Source of the DNA: Zoroaster sp. YZ-2022 | Taxonomy: Eukaryota > Echinodermata > Asteroidea > Forcipulatida > Zoroasteridae | NCBI GenBank assembly: GCA_029582265.1 | Contig: CM055816.1 | Span: forward strand, 84,233,165 to 84,297,164 | Length of the DNA: 64,000 nucleotides | Direction: 5' to 3' | Shown: piece after piece, positions 53,701 through 58,077 of the stretch | Position numbering within the stretch: the stretch's first letter is position 1 | How the letters are laid out: every line of letters begins with the position of its first letter | Made by a program: the position numbers and the translations under genes | Notes under the pieces: model-generated | Database searches by the model: none | What the model was told of the DNA's origin: nothing | The model's input: the letters and a program-made list of their open reading frames with translations, nothing else

Positions 53701-56370
53701 CTGTATCCAACCTCTCGTTTCTATCCAAGTTACCGTAATTTCCGGAATATAAGCCGCGGCTTATACGTTGATTTTGACACGGTAAAAGTTGCCTGCGGCT
53801 TATACGCGGTGCGGCTTATACGCTGAGGTATGAATCTTGAAGAACAAAACACAATGCACAATTAAGCAAAAATCGTTGGTAAACAGACAGAAACAGAAAC
53901 CTAAAAATCTTTATTGTTCAGAAGCGAAAATGGTCTGGTCATTGTCAGTTTTAGTGAGCGGACCTCGATACACGGATTTATTCAAAACTTCTGAAAAAAC
54001 CGTTGCAACGTTTAGCGCCAGCGACATCAGAATCCACGACGTAGATCATAGTCTATGCCACGCGTGTACAAGAGAGCCAATGGGAAAATTCGTTATATCG
54101 TAGTCTATGGAAGGAGCCAATAGGAAAATTCATTACGCGTGGCAGGCGAGAGTCATCGTTTCATTGGTTGCCGTTGTAGTGATTACATGTACGTTGTGCA
54201 GAAAGCAGGCAACCAGCGGGACTACGTCGACATTCCCGAATGCCGTAAATAGTGATACGGGAACGGAACAGCAAAATAAAAATGTCGCAAGAAAACTGCG
54301 GTGCAGAAATTTCGAGATAAATACTCAGAAAGCTACCCAGTTATTGCTGCCTCCAAACTTGGGGAACTTCACGCATTTTGTAAAATATGCAGCACGGATT
54401 TCTGCATTAGCCATGGTGGCCTTAACCATGGAGGTAAAAATGCCTTAACGATGTCAAGAAAAAGAACACGTGGAGTCGAAGAAACATCGATCCCACAAGC
54501 AGTGCCGTTGATTCCTGTACATGCACATGTATATCAGACATGCGTAAAATGTGCCAAACTTTACTATTAGTATTAGTATTACGAATTTTCACTTGTCAAG
54601 GTTGGCAGGTATGCTATTGTGTCTCTTTCAATACATTTTGACTCGAACGCAACACAATGACCCCCTTTGTGGCGATGTACCGACAGTGAGTGGCGTCCGG
54701 CGGGCCTCTGTGTGTGCGGCTTATACGCGGTGCGGCTTATATGTTGACGCATGAATCTTGTTTTGGTGATTTTGGGGTAGTGCGGCTTATACACCGCGCG
54801 GCTTATATTCCGGAAATTACGGTACTTGAACGCGTTGTTCTCGTCAGAGTGTCATCATTTCTTCGAAACCACCGCCTTCTTGATAAGTTTCAGTCCGCCT
54901 ACCGCGCCAACCACAGCATTGAAACTGCTTTGCTTAGAGTGCAAAATGACATTTTGACTGCCATGGATAAGGGACGACTCGTCGCACTGGTTCTTCTTGA
55001 TTTATCGTCTGCATTTGACACCGTTGATCATCATACCTTACTACGACGACTTCACCATCTTGGCATTGATGAAATGGCTTTAAAATGGTTTGATTCGTAT
55101 CTCACCGGTCGCTCACAACAAGTTAAAATTCACGACAAATTTTCTAGCCCAACCACTCTGACGCCGGGTGTCCCCCAAGGTTCTGATCTTGGACCCTTGC
55201 TGTTCTCTACATGTATATACACTGGTCCTCTTGGGGAAATTATACACAAGCATGGTCTTCATTATCATTTCTATGCCGATGACACACAGATATACACCAC
55301 CTTTAACCCTCTTCAAACCGAAGCTGAAACTGCAGTTCAGCGACTTGAGTTGTGTGTTGATGAAATCCGTGTTTGGATGTCTGCAAACTTCTTGAAATTA
55401 AATGATGATAAATCAGAATTTATAATATTTGGCTCCAAATCTCAACGCAACAAAGTTAATGTACCCCATGTTCGTATTGGTCTATCACAAGTATCTGCTT
55501 CTGTAAAAGTGCGCAATCTAGGAACAATATTTGATGCTGACATGTCACTTGTGGACCAGATATCTTCAATCTGCAGCCATTCTTCATTTCATTTACGCAA
55601 CATCGGACTCATACGAAAATACCTCACCCAGGATGCTACAGAGAAACTTGTTCATGCGTATGTTACCTCGCGCCTGGACATGGGAAACTCACTCCTGTAT
55701 GGTTTATCAGGAAAACTTTTAGGTCGTTTGTCTCGTCTACATAATGTGGCTGCCAGAATTGTTACTAGGACTAGAATCAGAGAGCATATCACACCGGTTC
55801 TCAGAGACCTGCATTGGCTCCCAATTAAGGACAGGATCACATTCAAGATTCTAATGTATGTTTATCACTCTACTATTGGCAGGTTACCACCATATCTATC
55901 AGAGCTACTTCAACCACATCATTCAAATCGTGACTCCATAATAATAATAATAATAATGTATAGATTTATATAGCGCAATAAACATCTTCTAAGGATTGTT
56001 CCTTCTAAGTAAAAGATCGTGGGGTGAGCGATCCTTTGCCTCAGCTGCGTCTTCACTGTGGAACAAATTACCGGAACATGTCAAACTGTCTCCATCACTG
56101 GCAATTTTTCAAAGCTTCACTCAAGACTCACTTGATGCAATCTCATTAACTGTACATAGACCTTGGTTGTGATATTTGTTTTTCTTTGTTTTTCTTGTAC
56201 TGGTGTGTCGCTGCGCCATGAGCATCGTTTTTATGATGGATACCGGCACATTACAAATGTTCATTATTATTATTATTATTATAGCAAAATACAAATACAA
56301 CACTTGACTTACCAAATACGATTAACTGTATAAACAAAACCCAAACACTGTACCCAGTCATTTTAGCCAT
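14681..56370 (-). CDS. NCSTN: nicastrin, complete gene of 16 coding exons
   Basis: Nicastrin is the large glycosylated single-pass subunit of gamma-secretase, the intramembrane protease that cuts Notch and APP stubs. I joined 16 exons, each bounded by GT-AG on the - strand and in phase: 2109 nt, 702 residues plus stop (human 709). The product has a hydrophobic N-terminus (VWVLFIQLIVF), the conserved RFNATHQIGC, the ectodomain motif FFQG-ESYDYIGSSRMVYD (E322, D325-S329, matching human E333 and the DYIGS motif), PDQPLPPASFHRFL, ALSPAF, WSSTEYSTWTES and one C-terminal membrane segment (about residues 670-690) with a short cytosolic tail. Many N-glycosylation sites are visible. No frameshift or stop was found, so it is probably functional. 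Most introns are dominated by minisatellites and transposons. Confidence 0.95.
15117..17925. repeat. 74-bp minisatellite, about 38 copies, each with a 9-bp hairpin
   Basis: Unit: TTAAGTGCACTAGATATACA, TTGGCAAGTATATCCACATT, TGGACTGATT, then TTAACCCTTGCAGTCACAG and AAGGG. TTAACCCTT and AAGGGTTAA across the unit boundary form a 9-bp stem with a 10-nt loop. Two recurrent variants exist, TTGACCCTT and CAGGAGGG. Otherwise copies are nearly identical, indicating recent expansion or homogenisation. Confidence 0.97.
17930..18130 (+). pseudogene. dispersed open-frame fragment, copy 1 (family unknown)
   Basis: Frame read on + as CLILEDLQTLYIPTNKKLEV, then WKQYSLLLSFLGGYFSSFK and NILRQRANWKK. The segment at 45690-45905 encodes nearly the same peptide. 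A one-base length difference upstream (ACCCCCTGAACC) shifts the frame relative to the other copy. Antisense to NCSTN and not part of it. I do not recognise the protein; a transposon ORF or a spread gene fragment are both possible. Confidence 0.5.
18166..18365. repeat. 30-bp minisatellite, about 7 copies
   Basis: Unit AGCATGATAGGAGAGGATAG followed by CAACAGCTTT. Copies are identical except at the ends. It sits just downstream of the dispersed open-frame fragment. Unit length gives open frames on both strands. Confidence 0.97.
18474..18689 (-). CDS. NCSTN: NCSTN exon 15
   Basis: Acceptor TTTCCGTCAG, then IFHYFFIQGPDP, ending at SSEQE before GTATGA. Includes ALSPAF and WSSTEYSTWTESQW, near-identical to human nicastrin. 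216 nt, phase 0 to 0. An alternative AG at 18665 would open out of frame and was rejected. Confidence 0.95.
18690..19109 (-). other. NCSTN intron 14
   Basis: Short intron without an array. A two-fold degenerate motif (CCAAATCCATCAAACTCCAC; TCAATCAAAATCCACCACC) is present. Nothing else recognised. Confidence 0.7.
19110..19285 (-). CDS. NCSTN: NCSTN exon 14
   Basis: Acceptor TGCATACAG. Encodes SNTTYSSYVGVYGRD, QRLLGYFTGNL and KYQCQDDGKDQ, ending at GTACAA. Human equivalent includes TNTTYVVQY...LTGTVVNLTREQCQD. An acidic insert (HKDSDDSDDT) is particular to this protein. Phase fits exons 13 and 15. Confidence 0.93.
19286..22115 (-). other. NCSTN intron 13, about 90% minisatellite
   Basis: Almost all of this 2.83-kb intron is the 40-bp array at 19354-21945. 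About 70 bp remain on the acceptor side and 170 bp on the donor side. Confidence 0.9.
19354..21945. repeat. 40-bp minisatellite, about 64 copies
   Basis: Unit TGTAATATACTCTAGCGATA followed by AGAATCCATTGGTTACTCTA. Variable sites: CTAGCGAT/CTAGTGAT (a CpG-to-TpG change), AGAATCC/AGGATCC, and CTATGT/CTGTGT. A five-unit block of about 201 bp starting with CTCTCTGTAAATATACTC is duplicated (near 20032 and 20233), showing higher-order copying. Confidence 0.97.
22116..22203 (-). CDS. NCSTN: NCSTN exon 13
   Basis: Acceptor TTATTCAG; encodes VNEMLYCVLVKANCRLFRSV then VSQKEAESL, and splits a codon (T|CA) with exon 14. It aligns with the human [20 protein letters not shown] region. Too short and diverged to find by open frame alone; identified by position, phase and this alignment. 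Confidence 0.88.
22265..22935. repeat. 36-bp minisatellite, about 18 copies, highly uniform
   Basis: Unit AAGTATTCTTTTGAGGTGTG followed by CTTGTAATAGTGTTGC. The first two copies carry CTGTTGAGG in place of CTTTTGAGG. Long repetitive open frames in three reading frames are by-products of the 36-bp period. Confidence 0.97.
22936..23715. repeat. diverged 36-bp and 22-24-bp repeats related to the preceding array
   Basis: Units of the type GAAGTATTGTTTGGAAGTAT then GTTTGTTATTGTGTTG, with shorter GAAGTATGTTTGTTATTGTG TTG-like units interspersed. A highly decayed AT-rich centre lies at about 23190-23400. The GAAGTATT...GTGTT(G) core shows a common origin with 22265-22935. Confidence 0.9.
23731..23829 (-). 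CDS. NCSTN: NCSTN exon 12
   Basis: Acceptor TTTTTTAAAG, donor GTAAGT. Encodes KLTAIATTVSRALYKLARPG, then ATDADSINANVTT. Human: ALADVATVLGRALYELAGG. 99 nt, phase 0 to 0. Confidence 0.93.
24008..24093. repeat. 17-bp tandem repeat, 5 copies
   Basis: Unit TGACTATAGAGAGCCAT, perfectly repeated. Confidence 0.95.
24315..24666. mobile_element. MITE-like element, family B, copy 2
   Basis: Starts GATATATCGCCTGTGTTTGG and ends GCCCAAACATGGGCAATATAT. Shares CCAATCGGAAGACTGCA, CTGGTACTAATCCTTGACGG and AGCAATTCAACATTTAAATC with 40880-41192 and, inverted, with 6160-6494. Confidence 0.78.
24808..24880 (-). CDS. NCSTN: NCSTN exon 11
   Basis: Acceptor TTTTTTGCAG, donor GTAAGT. The first base completes a Lys codon, then YYNSRFDTAEYLDYKEEENS and VLAT. 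Aligns with human NKYYQSIYDTAENI...SPEED; this protein is shorter here by about 15 residues, which explains part of the length difference from human. Confidence 0.9.
25048..25922. mobile_element. MITE-like element, family D, copy 2, split by a LINE
   Basis: The left part 25048-25210 (TTAAAGGGACAATATCATTA ... CAGTCACTGTGTTCATCTTC) and right part 25861-25922 (GGACACCGATTCCATGCCCT ... ACAATATTGTTGCTTTAA) are contiguous in the inverted copy at 37441-37662. The outer ends are inverted repeats of each other (TTAAAG...ACAATAT, ATGATCA). Confidence 0.82.
25211..25860 (+). mobile_element. 5'-truncated CR1/L2-type LINE, 3' end
   Basis: Reads in shifting frames as LQRIQNAAAWLVTLSKKRDH, ITPILQDLHW, KKRIAYKLMLLTFKALNGQ and YLREL, the conserved end of the reverse-transcriptase ORF in CR1/L2-like elements. 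Frameshifts show it is dead. It ends in (ATT)n at about 25847-25860, next to the resumed MITE sequence. Confidence 0.85.
25930..26223. repeat. 55-bp tandem repeat, about 5.3 copies
   Basis: Unit: ATCTATACATATATCATCAT, CTTATGCCATGTTTCCTGAA, TGCAAACAAGCCAAG. One copy has an extra CATT in ATACATACATTATATC. Confidence 0.95.
26444..26616 (-). CDS. NCSTN: NCSTN exon 10
   Basis: Acceptor TTGTCTTGCAG, donor GTAAGA-type (AA|GTAAG). Encodes TAELINRLQSSLSG, then PSPDQPLPPASFHRFLRSGV and PGIVLTDHQTEYQN. Human: [28 protein letters not shown]. Ends in phase 2, joining exon 11. Confidence 0.95.
28141..28271. repeat. 11-bp minisatellite, about 12 copies
   Basis: Unit CTCCGCTCGGT, perfect. It sits just inside the left terminal repeat of the 28065-36579 element, whose ends are rich in GCTCGAT/GCTCGGT motifs on both sides. 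Confidence 0.96.
28699..28846. mobile_element. 148-bp MITE-like palindromic element
   Basis: Left GGCCGTTTACGAAACCACGG then CTTGGGCTCAGGCT; right end AGCCTGAGCCTAAGCC then GTGGTTTCGTAAATGGCC, its near-perfect inverse. Inner parts (GGCTTCAAATGTACCAG; CCAAATGTACACGGCTTC) also pair partly. Confidence 0.8.
29972..34882. repeat. long inverted repeat, arms about 29972-30634 and 34293-34882
   Basis: The arms share, inverted, TTTATAGATGTTGATT, GAGGAAGATCCC with GGGATCTTCCTC, ACAAAAAGGATCGAAACAGA, CAATATGATCGAAGCATGAA and GGAAGTAATTTCGTTTG. Divergence is roughly 10-15% by eye. A partial tandem copy (TTTCTCCGTGGCAACTAGAA) lies at about 34190-34255. Short open frames on opposite strands in the two arms are mirror images of each other. 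Confidence 0.85.
30651..31690. repeat. diverged tandem repeat, period about 225-245 bp, 4-5 copies
   Basis: GGACGNCNNTTTATATTTTTAATA-like blocks start at 30651, 30881, 31110, 31353 and 31578. Each is followed by CCATTNAAATCNGTTTGNA-like sequence, and most by a GATTTTGGGTTTCT-like stretch about 120-150 bp on. Copies are well diverged, unlike the other arrays in this window. Confidence 0.75.
36795..37013 (-). CDS. NCSTN: NCSTN exon 9 (DYIGS motif)
   Basis: Acceptor AATTAACAG, donor GTAAAG. Opens with ESYDYIGSSRMVYDMRHGQF, the most conserved nicastrin segment; the Glu is the residue discussed in substrate recruitment (human E333). Ends at LYAHTDPITQEDQHTKQQ. 219 nt, phase 0 to 0. Confidence 0.97.
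37014..37839 (-). other. NCSTN intron 8
   Basis: Contains the family D MITE at 37441-37662. The rest is AT-rich and unremarkable. Confidence 0.8.
37441..37662. mobile_element. MITE-like element, family D, copy 3 (uninterrupted)
   Basis: TTAAAGGTACAATATCATCA at the left; inverted CAACAGGGCATGG / CCATGCCCTGTTGATCG pairs mark both ends. The middle CAGTGATTGATAATTACTGG ... TTTCAGTCACTGAGTTAATG matches copies 1 and 2. Confidence 0.8.
37840..38001 (-). CDS. NCSTN: NCSTN exon 8
   Basis: Acceptor CTGTATATAG, donor GTAATC (less usual). Encodes VDSFSLFYNVFLQGGAEHSV and DMNDIMFVFFQG. Human: LDSRSFFWNVAPGAESAV and NVMFVFFQG. 162 nt, phase 0 to 0. The donor choice is fixed by exon 9 opening in phase 0. 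Confidence 0.95.
38002..38741 (-). other. NCSTN intron 7
   Basis: No array or element recognised. A G-run lies near 38476-38488. Confidence 0.75.
38742..38848 (-). CDS. NCSTN: NCSTN exon 7
   Basis: Acceptor TCTTTATTAG, donor GTATGT. Encodes SYFCDPLGDNNLWVTLKPTD and SLIVATAQ. Human: VCDPLSDYNVWSMLKP and VVVAATR. Confidence 0.94.
38849..39723 (-). other. NCSTN intron 6
   Basis: Holds the perfect inverted repeat at 39286-39675, which ends only about 48 bp upstream in coordinate terms of exon 6 (39724), i.e. close to its splice donor. Confidence 0.8.
39286..39675. mobile_element. 390-bp MITE-like palindrome with identical 135-bp arms
   Basis: Arms 39286-39420 and 39541-39675 are exact inverse copies by my base-by-base reading, starting ATCGTTTTGGTTTGCGGTAA and ending GGGAGAACCAA. 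The 120-nt centre holds a 37-40-bp tandem duplication (CCCGTGAAGTCCCYATGG). The GCGGTAACACCATGTG motif and the flanking CACCATGCAAAGC link it to the repeats at 4055 and 13785. Confidence 0.9.
39724..39868 (-). CDS. NCSTN: NCSTN exon 6
   Basis: Acceptor TGTATTATAG, donor GTAAGT. Encodes CYTDHNEPIDNKPRSYPLCA, then LHDFMYGAQDTPTCMRRTQQ. Human: CYQDHN...FPLCAMQL and ATCMRRSS. Confidence 0.95.
39869..40630 (-). other. NCSTN intron 5
   Basis: Contains a CCTGCTAGGTTCAAAGAATG tandem pair near 40150-40190 and the diverged SINE at 40435-40565. Confidence 0.75.
40435..40565. mobile_element. diverged relative of the fold-back SINE
   Basis: On the - strand: tRNA-like T-arm remnants GTGGGTTCCAATCCCGC, AGTCACCTGTGGGTT, CACAGACACTCAGAAAGCTT, then CGGTGTATTGGGCAAAAATC. 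This matches the arm of the 13412-13731 element. A 16-17-nt G-run separates two copies of the ATTGGAACCCACAGGTGACT piece. Confidence 0.7.
40631..40767 (-). CDS. NCSTN: NCSTN exon 5
   Basis: Acceptor TTTGTCTTCAG, donor GTCAGT. Encodes GRYTNDSKYAHCGVQWNPYG, then DLKVPIISLYNETEVNYIIK. Human: YGPEFAHCREIQWNSLGNG and FPIFLLEDENETKVIK. Phase 1 entry, phase 0 exit. Confidence 0.94.
40880..41192. mobile_element. MITE-like element, family B, copy 3
   Basis: Starts TTCAAGATATATCGCCTGTG and ends inversely as GCAATATACATGTATCTTGAA, with a small ACATGT insertion near the right end. Shares the interior of the 24315-24666 copy. Confidence 0.78.
41306..43825. repeat. 34-bp minisatellite, about 74 copies
   Basis: Unit GACAGACGGGACAATGCACA followed by CAGCTACATACAAT. 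Variants: GACGGG/GACTGG/GACAGG, ACATAC/ACACAC, and a few 32-bp copies lacking CA. One copy near 43540 carries an extra ATTGTACAT. Confidence 0.97.
43834..43964 (-). CDS. NCSTN: NCSTN exon 4
   Basis: Acceptor TATGTTTACAG, donor GTAAGC. Encodes RRNFKKLIDSGKVSGILVIN-type sequence ending DFFSPDRKCPNDYFG. Human: [20 protein letters not shown] and CPNDGFG. Confidence 0.94.
43965..44328 (-). other. NCSTN intron 3
   Basis: Short, AT-rich, no array seen. Confidence 0.8.
44329..44452 (-). CDS. NCSTN: NCSTN exon 3
   Basis: Acceptor TGTACAATGTAG, donor GTAAGT. Encodes DFYGNTGVIHYMVNDSDIQW, then LIDVGPHQPYMPLLEPQVFN. Human: [20 protein letters not shown] and GPNPPYMVLLESKHF. Confidence 0.95.
44566..45635. 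repeat. 48-bp minisatellite, about 22 copies in two variant blocks
   Basis: Unit AATATGAATGAGCCTCTGAC, TATGTAGAATGACCCCAATA, TAGATATC. Copies to about 45225 carry AATATGAATG; those after carry AATATTAATG, with three 53-bp transition copies that add CTGTA. Some copies lack one C of CCCC or the bases CTGA. Confidence 0.97.
45690..45905 (+). pseudogene. dispersed open-frame fragment, copy 2 (family unknown)
   Basis: Open + frame ILEDKLHEPPGCLILEDLQT, LHIPTNKKLEVCTQYRLLLS, FLGGYMYFSSFKIILRQR. It matches the 17930-18130 peptide with an in-frame two-residue insertion (Met-Tyr, ATGTAC). Preservation of the reading frame over about 55 codons in two diverged copies points to a coding ancestor. Not part of NCSTN. 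Confidence 0.5.
46141..46262. mobile_element. 122-bp MITE with 23-bp inverted ends and AAAT flanks
   Basis: GTGACTGGCTCTGGCAAAAC CCT at the left and its exact inverse at 46240-46262. AAAT directly flanks both ends, a possible 4-bp target duplication. It ends 27 bp from exon 2. Confidence 0.85.
46289..46387 (-). CDS. NCSTN: NCSTN exon 2
   Basis: Acceptor TTTTTGGCAG, donor GTAAGA-like (A|GTAAG). Encodes VSARKTQDMIYTDIKSISAC, then VRRFNATHQIGCS. The RFNATHQIGC run is nearly identical to human RLLNATHQIGC and anchors the N-terminal ectodomain. Confidence 0.95.
46500..46735. repeat. 55-bp tandem repeat, about 4 copies
   Basis: Unit ACCCAGCTAGGTTGGACAAT, AAACACTTGTCTGCTGTCCA, GTTAAAATGTAGATG. The first copy is diverged (has ACATGTAGG). 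Confidence 0.95.
47174..47860. repeat. 57-bp minisatellite, about 12 copies
   Basis: Unit ACAGTTAGATATCCCTGGTA, TGTGCGCTGAACAGAGCACC, ATACTGTAGCTTGACAA. Only two single-base variants seen (GTGCGC/GGGCGC; GTAGCTT/GTATCTT). The 19-residue open frames on the - strand are a by-product. Confidence 0.97.
47990..48110 (+). mobile_element. LINE reverse-transcriptase fragment
   Basis: Encodes LVKLLNELEPSKAPGPDNIY then PHGFQQFSKSI. L..L..SKAPGPD.I is the N-terminal RT motif of CR1/Jockey-type LINEs. Only this piece is recognisable. Confidence 0.65.
49018..51345. mobile_element. hAT-like family fragment, larger relative of 56991-57652
   Basis: Opens with GGAAATGTCGTATCCGACCG CCACTTTT at 49018, the terminus of the 56991-57652 element. 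50215-50520 and 50920-50975 match that element inverted (GGGGAGTTGACAAGATC, GACTGAGGAAGTCATTGTAT, GCATACTGGGATACAATTTG). The 49140-50215 part, with the open frame 49234-49644, is extra. A block starting GTGTGGCACGGAC is duplicated directly (50514, 50987) and inverted (52920-53300). No far terminus was found. Confidence 0.55.
51777..52567. mobile_element. TA-flanked MITE carrying a tRNA-derived SINE dimer
   Basis: Ends ACAGCAAAAGAAACGTCACC and its inverse GGTGACGTTTCTTTTGCTGT, flanked by TA on both sides (51775-51776, 52568-52569). The retroposon at 51935-52500 lies inside it. Confidence 0.8.
51935..52500 (+). mobile_element. tRNA-Leu-derived SINE, dimeric head
   Basis: Two tRNA-like heads (51935-52021, 52121-52207), each with A box TGGCCGAG(C/T)GG, an ACTCAAGTTC anticodon-arm like tRNA-Leu(CAA), and B box GGTTCGAGCCC. 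Bodies share CCTTGAGCAAG and CTTAACCATAATTGCTTC. The tail is TTGGTGGATACGTGCGCTAT ATAAATCTATACA then (ATT)n. The same tail ends occur alone at 57032-57085 and inverted at 55938-55985. Confidence 0.85.
52571..53504. other. intron 1 mosaic, inverted copy of the 50500-51300 block
   Basis: 52880-53340 is the inverse of sequence near 50500-50970 and 50990-51230 (ATGTAAGGAACGTA, GCGCCGAGATAGTTCAACAT, TGAGACCAACGTGTGGCTAA). It also shares GACATCCCATGATTCCTTGC with 57208-57228. Confidence 0.6.
53733..54822. mobile_element. 1.09-kb DNA element with TA duplication inside the LINE
   Basis: Ends CCGTAATTTCCGGAATATAA and its inverse TTATATTCCGGAAATTACGG, then GCCGCGGCTTATACG-type subterminal repeats at both ends. 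TA flanks both sides (53731-53732, 54823-54824). Removing the element and one TA rejoins the LINE frame exactly (AAG TTA | CTT GAA). TA targets suggest a Tc1/mariner-like mechanism, but no transposase is visible. Confidence 0.92.
54290..54450 (+). pseudogene. zinc-finger-like coding remnant in the TA-flanked element
   Basis: Reads VQKFRDKYSESYPVIAASKL, then GELHAFCKICSTDFCISHGG. The pattern C-x2-C...H resembles BED-like fingers found in transposase N-termini and related proteins, but the expected second His region is lost (LNHGGKNAL). Frame is open only over this segment. Could be transposase remnant or captured exon. Confidence 0.5.
55938..55985 (-). mobile_element. 48-bp SINE tail inserted in the LINE
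   Basis: (AATAAT)n then GTATAGATTTATATAGCGCA, the inverse of the SINE 3' tail at 52440-52500. It breaks the LINE frame after HHSNRDS; the LINE resumes at about AGGATTGTTCCTTC. Confidence 0.75.
56313..56370 (-). CDS. NCSTN: NCSTN exon 1 (start codon and signal peptide)
   Basis: ATG at 56370-56368 opens MAKMTGYSVWVLFIQLIVFG, a short N-region then a hydrophobic core, fitting the cleaved signal peptide of nicastrin. Donor GTAAGT at 56312. A second in-frame ATG is at codon 4; the first is chosen because it is the farthest upstream before the flank and both keep the signal. Phase 1 exit fits exon 2. Confidence 0.88.
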
Positions 56371-56650
56371 CTTTCTACTTGATATATTCACTGCTTGAAC
56401 TTATTTATATAACTGCGTGTGTATACGGAATATCATGTGTATCGGTACTGTATGACTACTGGTACTGCGTGTGGATTATATCATTTTCGTCATTATCTGC
56501 AACTTCCGTCTTAGTCAAACCACGTTTTCAGGTACAGACCTTTTTTCTCGCGTTCAATATAAAAAGTCGTCATACGTGGGTACGAGGTATAATCTGAGCG
56601 AGAATTAACAGCTCCTATCGCGCCCCCTACGGCAGGCTGTAACTTGAATA
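56371..56650 (-). promoter_or_regulatory. probable NCSTN promoter and 5' UTR region
   Basis: Lies directly upstream of the NCSTN start. It is locally CpG-richer (GCGCGATAGG, CTCGCTC, CACGTATGACGAC). On the - strand CCGTAGGGGGCGCG (about 56620-56635) resembles the CTCF core with mismatches. No TATA box is convincing. Position is the main evidence. Confidence 0.4.
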
Positions 56651-56990
56651 ATTTAACCGGCTAAATAAATGCCACATGTGTGTGTGTACGTGTACGTGTG
56701 TGTGTGGTTACTGGTATGGTCGGTCGACGTGTGTGTTATTATTGCTGCCAGGGATAACACAGACAGTGGGGTGATCGTGACTAAGTAACAGGTACATGTA
56801 GCCTATTATGAGTATGACGAAGATAGGGTATATGCATGGGGTTTAAGGAACAGCCCAGCCCAATGAAAGAAAATATTTTAGTGACTTACTAACGTTAGCA
56901 CTCATGTTGACATAACGACTAGGCCCTACAATTTTTCTACAAAGCTACATAACTTAGGCCTAAGTCTTAAGTTAACTGGTTAGTAATATT
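56651..56990. other. NCSTN upstream flank
   Basis: A (TG)n/(TACGTG)-type simple repeat lies at about 56677-56706. Nothing else recognised. Confidence 0.5.
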
Positions 56991-57652
56991 GGGTAGAATG
57001 TTGTATCCGACCGCCACTTTTTCTCATTGAATGGTGGATACGTGCGCTATATAAATCCACACATTATTATTATTATTATTATACTAGCACAGAAGCAACG
57101 CCGCAAAGCATACTGGGATACAATTTGGGGCATCTGTTTGGCGCAGCTTGTGTGACGCCAATAATATTTTGTTTGTCCGCACGGCACGCAGTGGCGCTGT
57201 TGCACCCACAGACATCCCACGATTCCTTGCAGCTGCTATTTGCAATTTGTAATCTTACCTACCCAGTAAGGTGGAGAACATATGGATGATGATGGACATG
57301 TAGCCTACTTCAAATTATTCCAGGATATTTATTTCATGAAAAATCAGGCATTTTTGGTATACGATGACTTCCTCAGTCATGTCAGTCGGATCTTGTCAAC
57401 TCCCCCGTTAGTGACCAACACAGTCATTCATGCGCAGTGGCAACTATAATAGGATTCTTCTATTTTCTGAAGGGGAGGATTTTTTTAGAAGGGAAATAAA
57501 GTCCGAAAACCATCATAAAAGTGGATTTTAAAGATATTTTTTGCTTTCTGTACCCCCAAAAATCGATAGAATAATTTTTTAACTGGTTAGTGGTTGCAAA
57601 AAAAATGACAAAAAACCCTTAAAAAGTGGCAGTCGGATACGACATTCTTTCC
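56991..57652. mobile_element. 662-bp hAT-like non-autonomous element with 8-bp duplication
   Basis: GTAATATT flanks both ends (56983-56990, 57653-57660). Ends GGGTAGAATGTTGTATCCGA CCGCCACTTTT and the inverse of GGAAAGAATGTCGTATCCGA CTGCCACTTTTT. Eight-base duplications with short TIRs are typical of hAT elements. A SINE tail (57032-57085) is inserted near the left end. Related sequence starts at 49018. Confidence 0.88.
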
Positions 57653-58077
57653 GTAATATTTCATGTACATGTAATGATCATGTATAGTACAGCGGATAAG
57701 CTCCCATATAATGAAAATTGTGCACTTTTTGAGAAAAGCATGAAACTTCTAGCATAGTTAGTTTAGACCATAAGATTCATTTTCAGATGTGGAGGGAAGT
57801 CAGATTTGACCTCTGAGGACCGTGAGAGGTCAAATCCAAAATGGCCGCCAGTCCCGCCTATTCTAATGTACAAACACGCTTAACTTTTGAACCAAATAGT
57901 CCAGAAAAACGTTTAAGGTGTCATTTCCAACTAAATTGGGGATGCCAATTCATTTGGTAATACTTTTGAGATCGCCAGAACTCAGGGTTTTGCATTTAGG
58001 TCAAGGTCAAGGTACGGCGAGCAAAGGCCTGTGTCCACTTTGACTTCTGGCTTAAGACCCTGTCATTAGAGCTTCTG

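Larger units (their letters stand above)
53505..56282 (+). mobile_element. 5'-truncated CR1/L2-type LINE, interrupted twice, antisense to NCSTN
   Basis: Part 1 (53505-53730) encodes CGLDPIPTSLLKICADTLVP to NYRPVSNLSFLSKL. Part 2 (54825 on) continues ERVVLVRVSSFLRNHRLLDK and FQSAYR, then LVLLDLSSAFDTVDH, GVPQGSDLGPLLF, HFYADDTQIY and HITPVLRDLHWLPIK. YADD is the RT catalytic motif. A DNA element (53733-54822) and a 48-bp SINE tail (55938-55985) interrupt it. The endonuclease end is missing. The (ATT)n tail ends near 56282. Confidence 0.9.
46388..56312 (-). other. NCSTN intron 1 (9.9 kb)
   Basis: Contains 55-bp and 57-bp arrays, a LINE RT fragment, fragments of an hAT-like family, a MITE carrying a SINE dimer, and an antisense LINE split by a DNA element. 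48170-49010 holds two copies of a block with ATGTCTGCTTGGGCAA(T/G)GTTAC. Confidence 0.8.
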
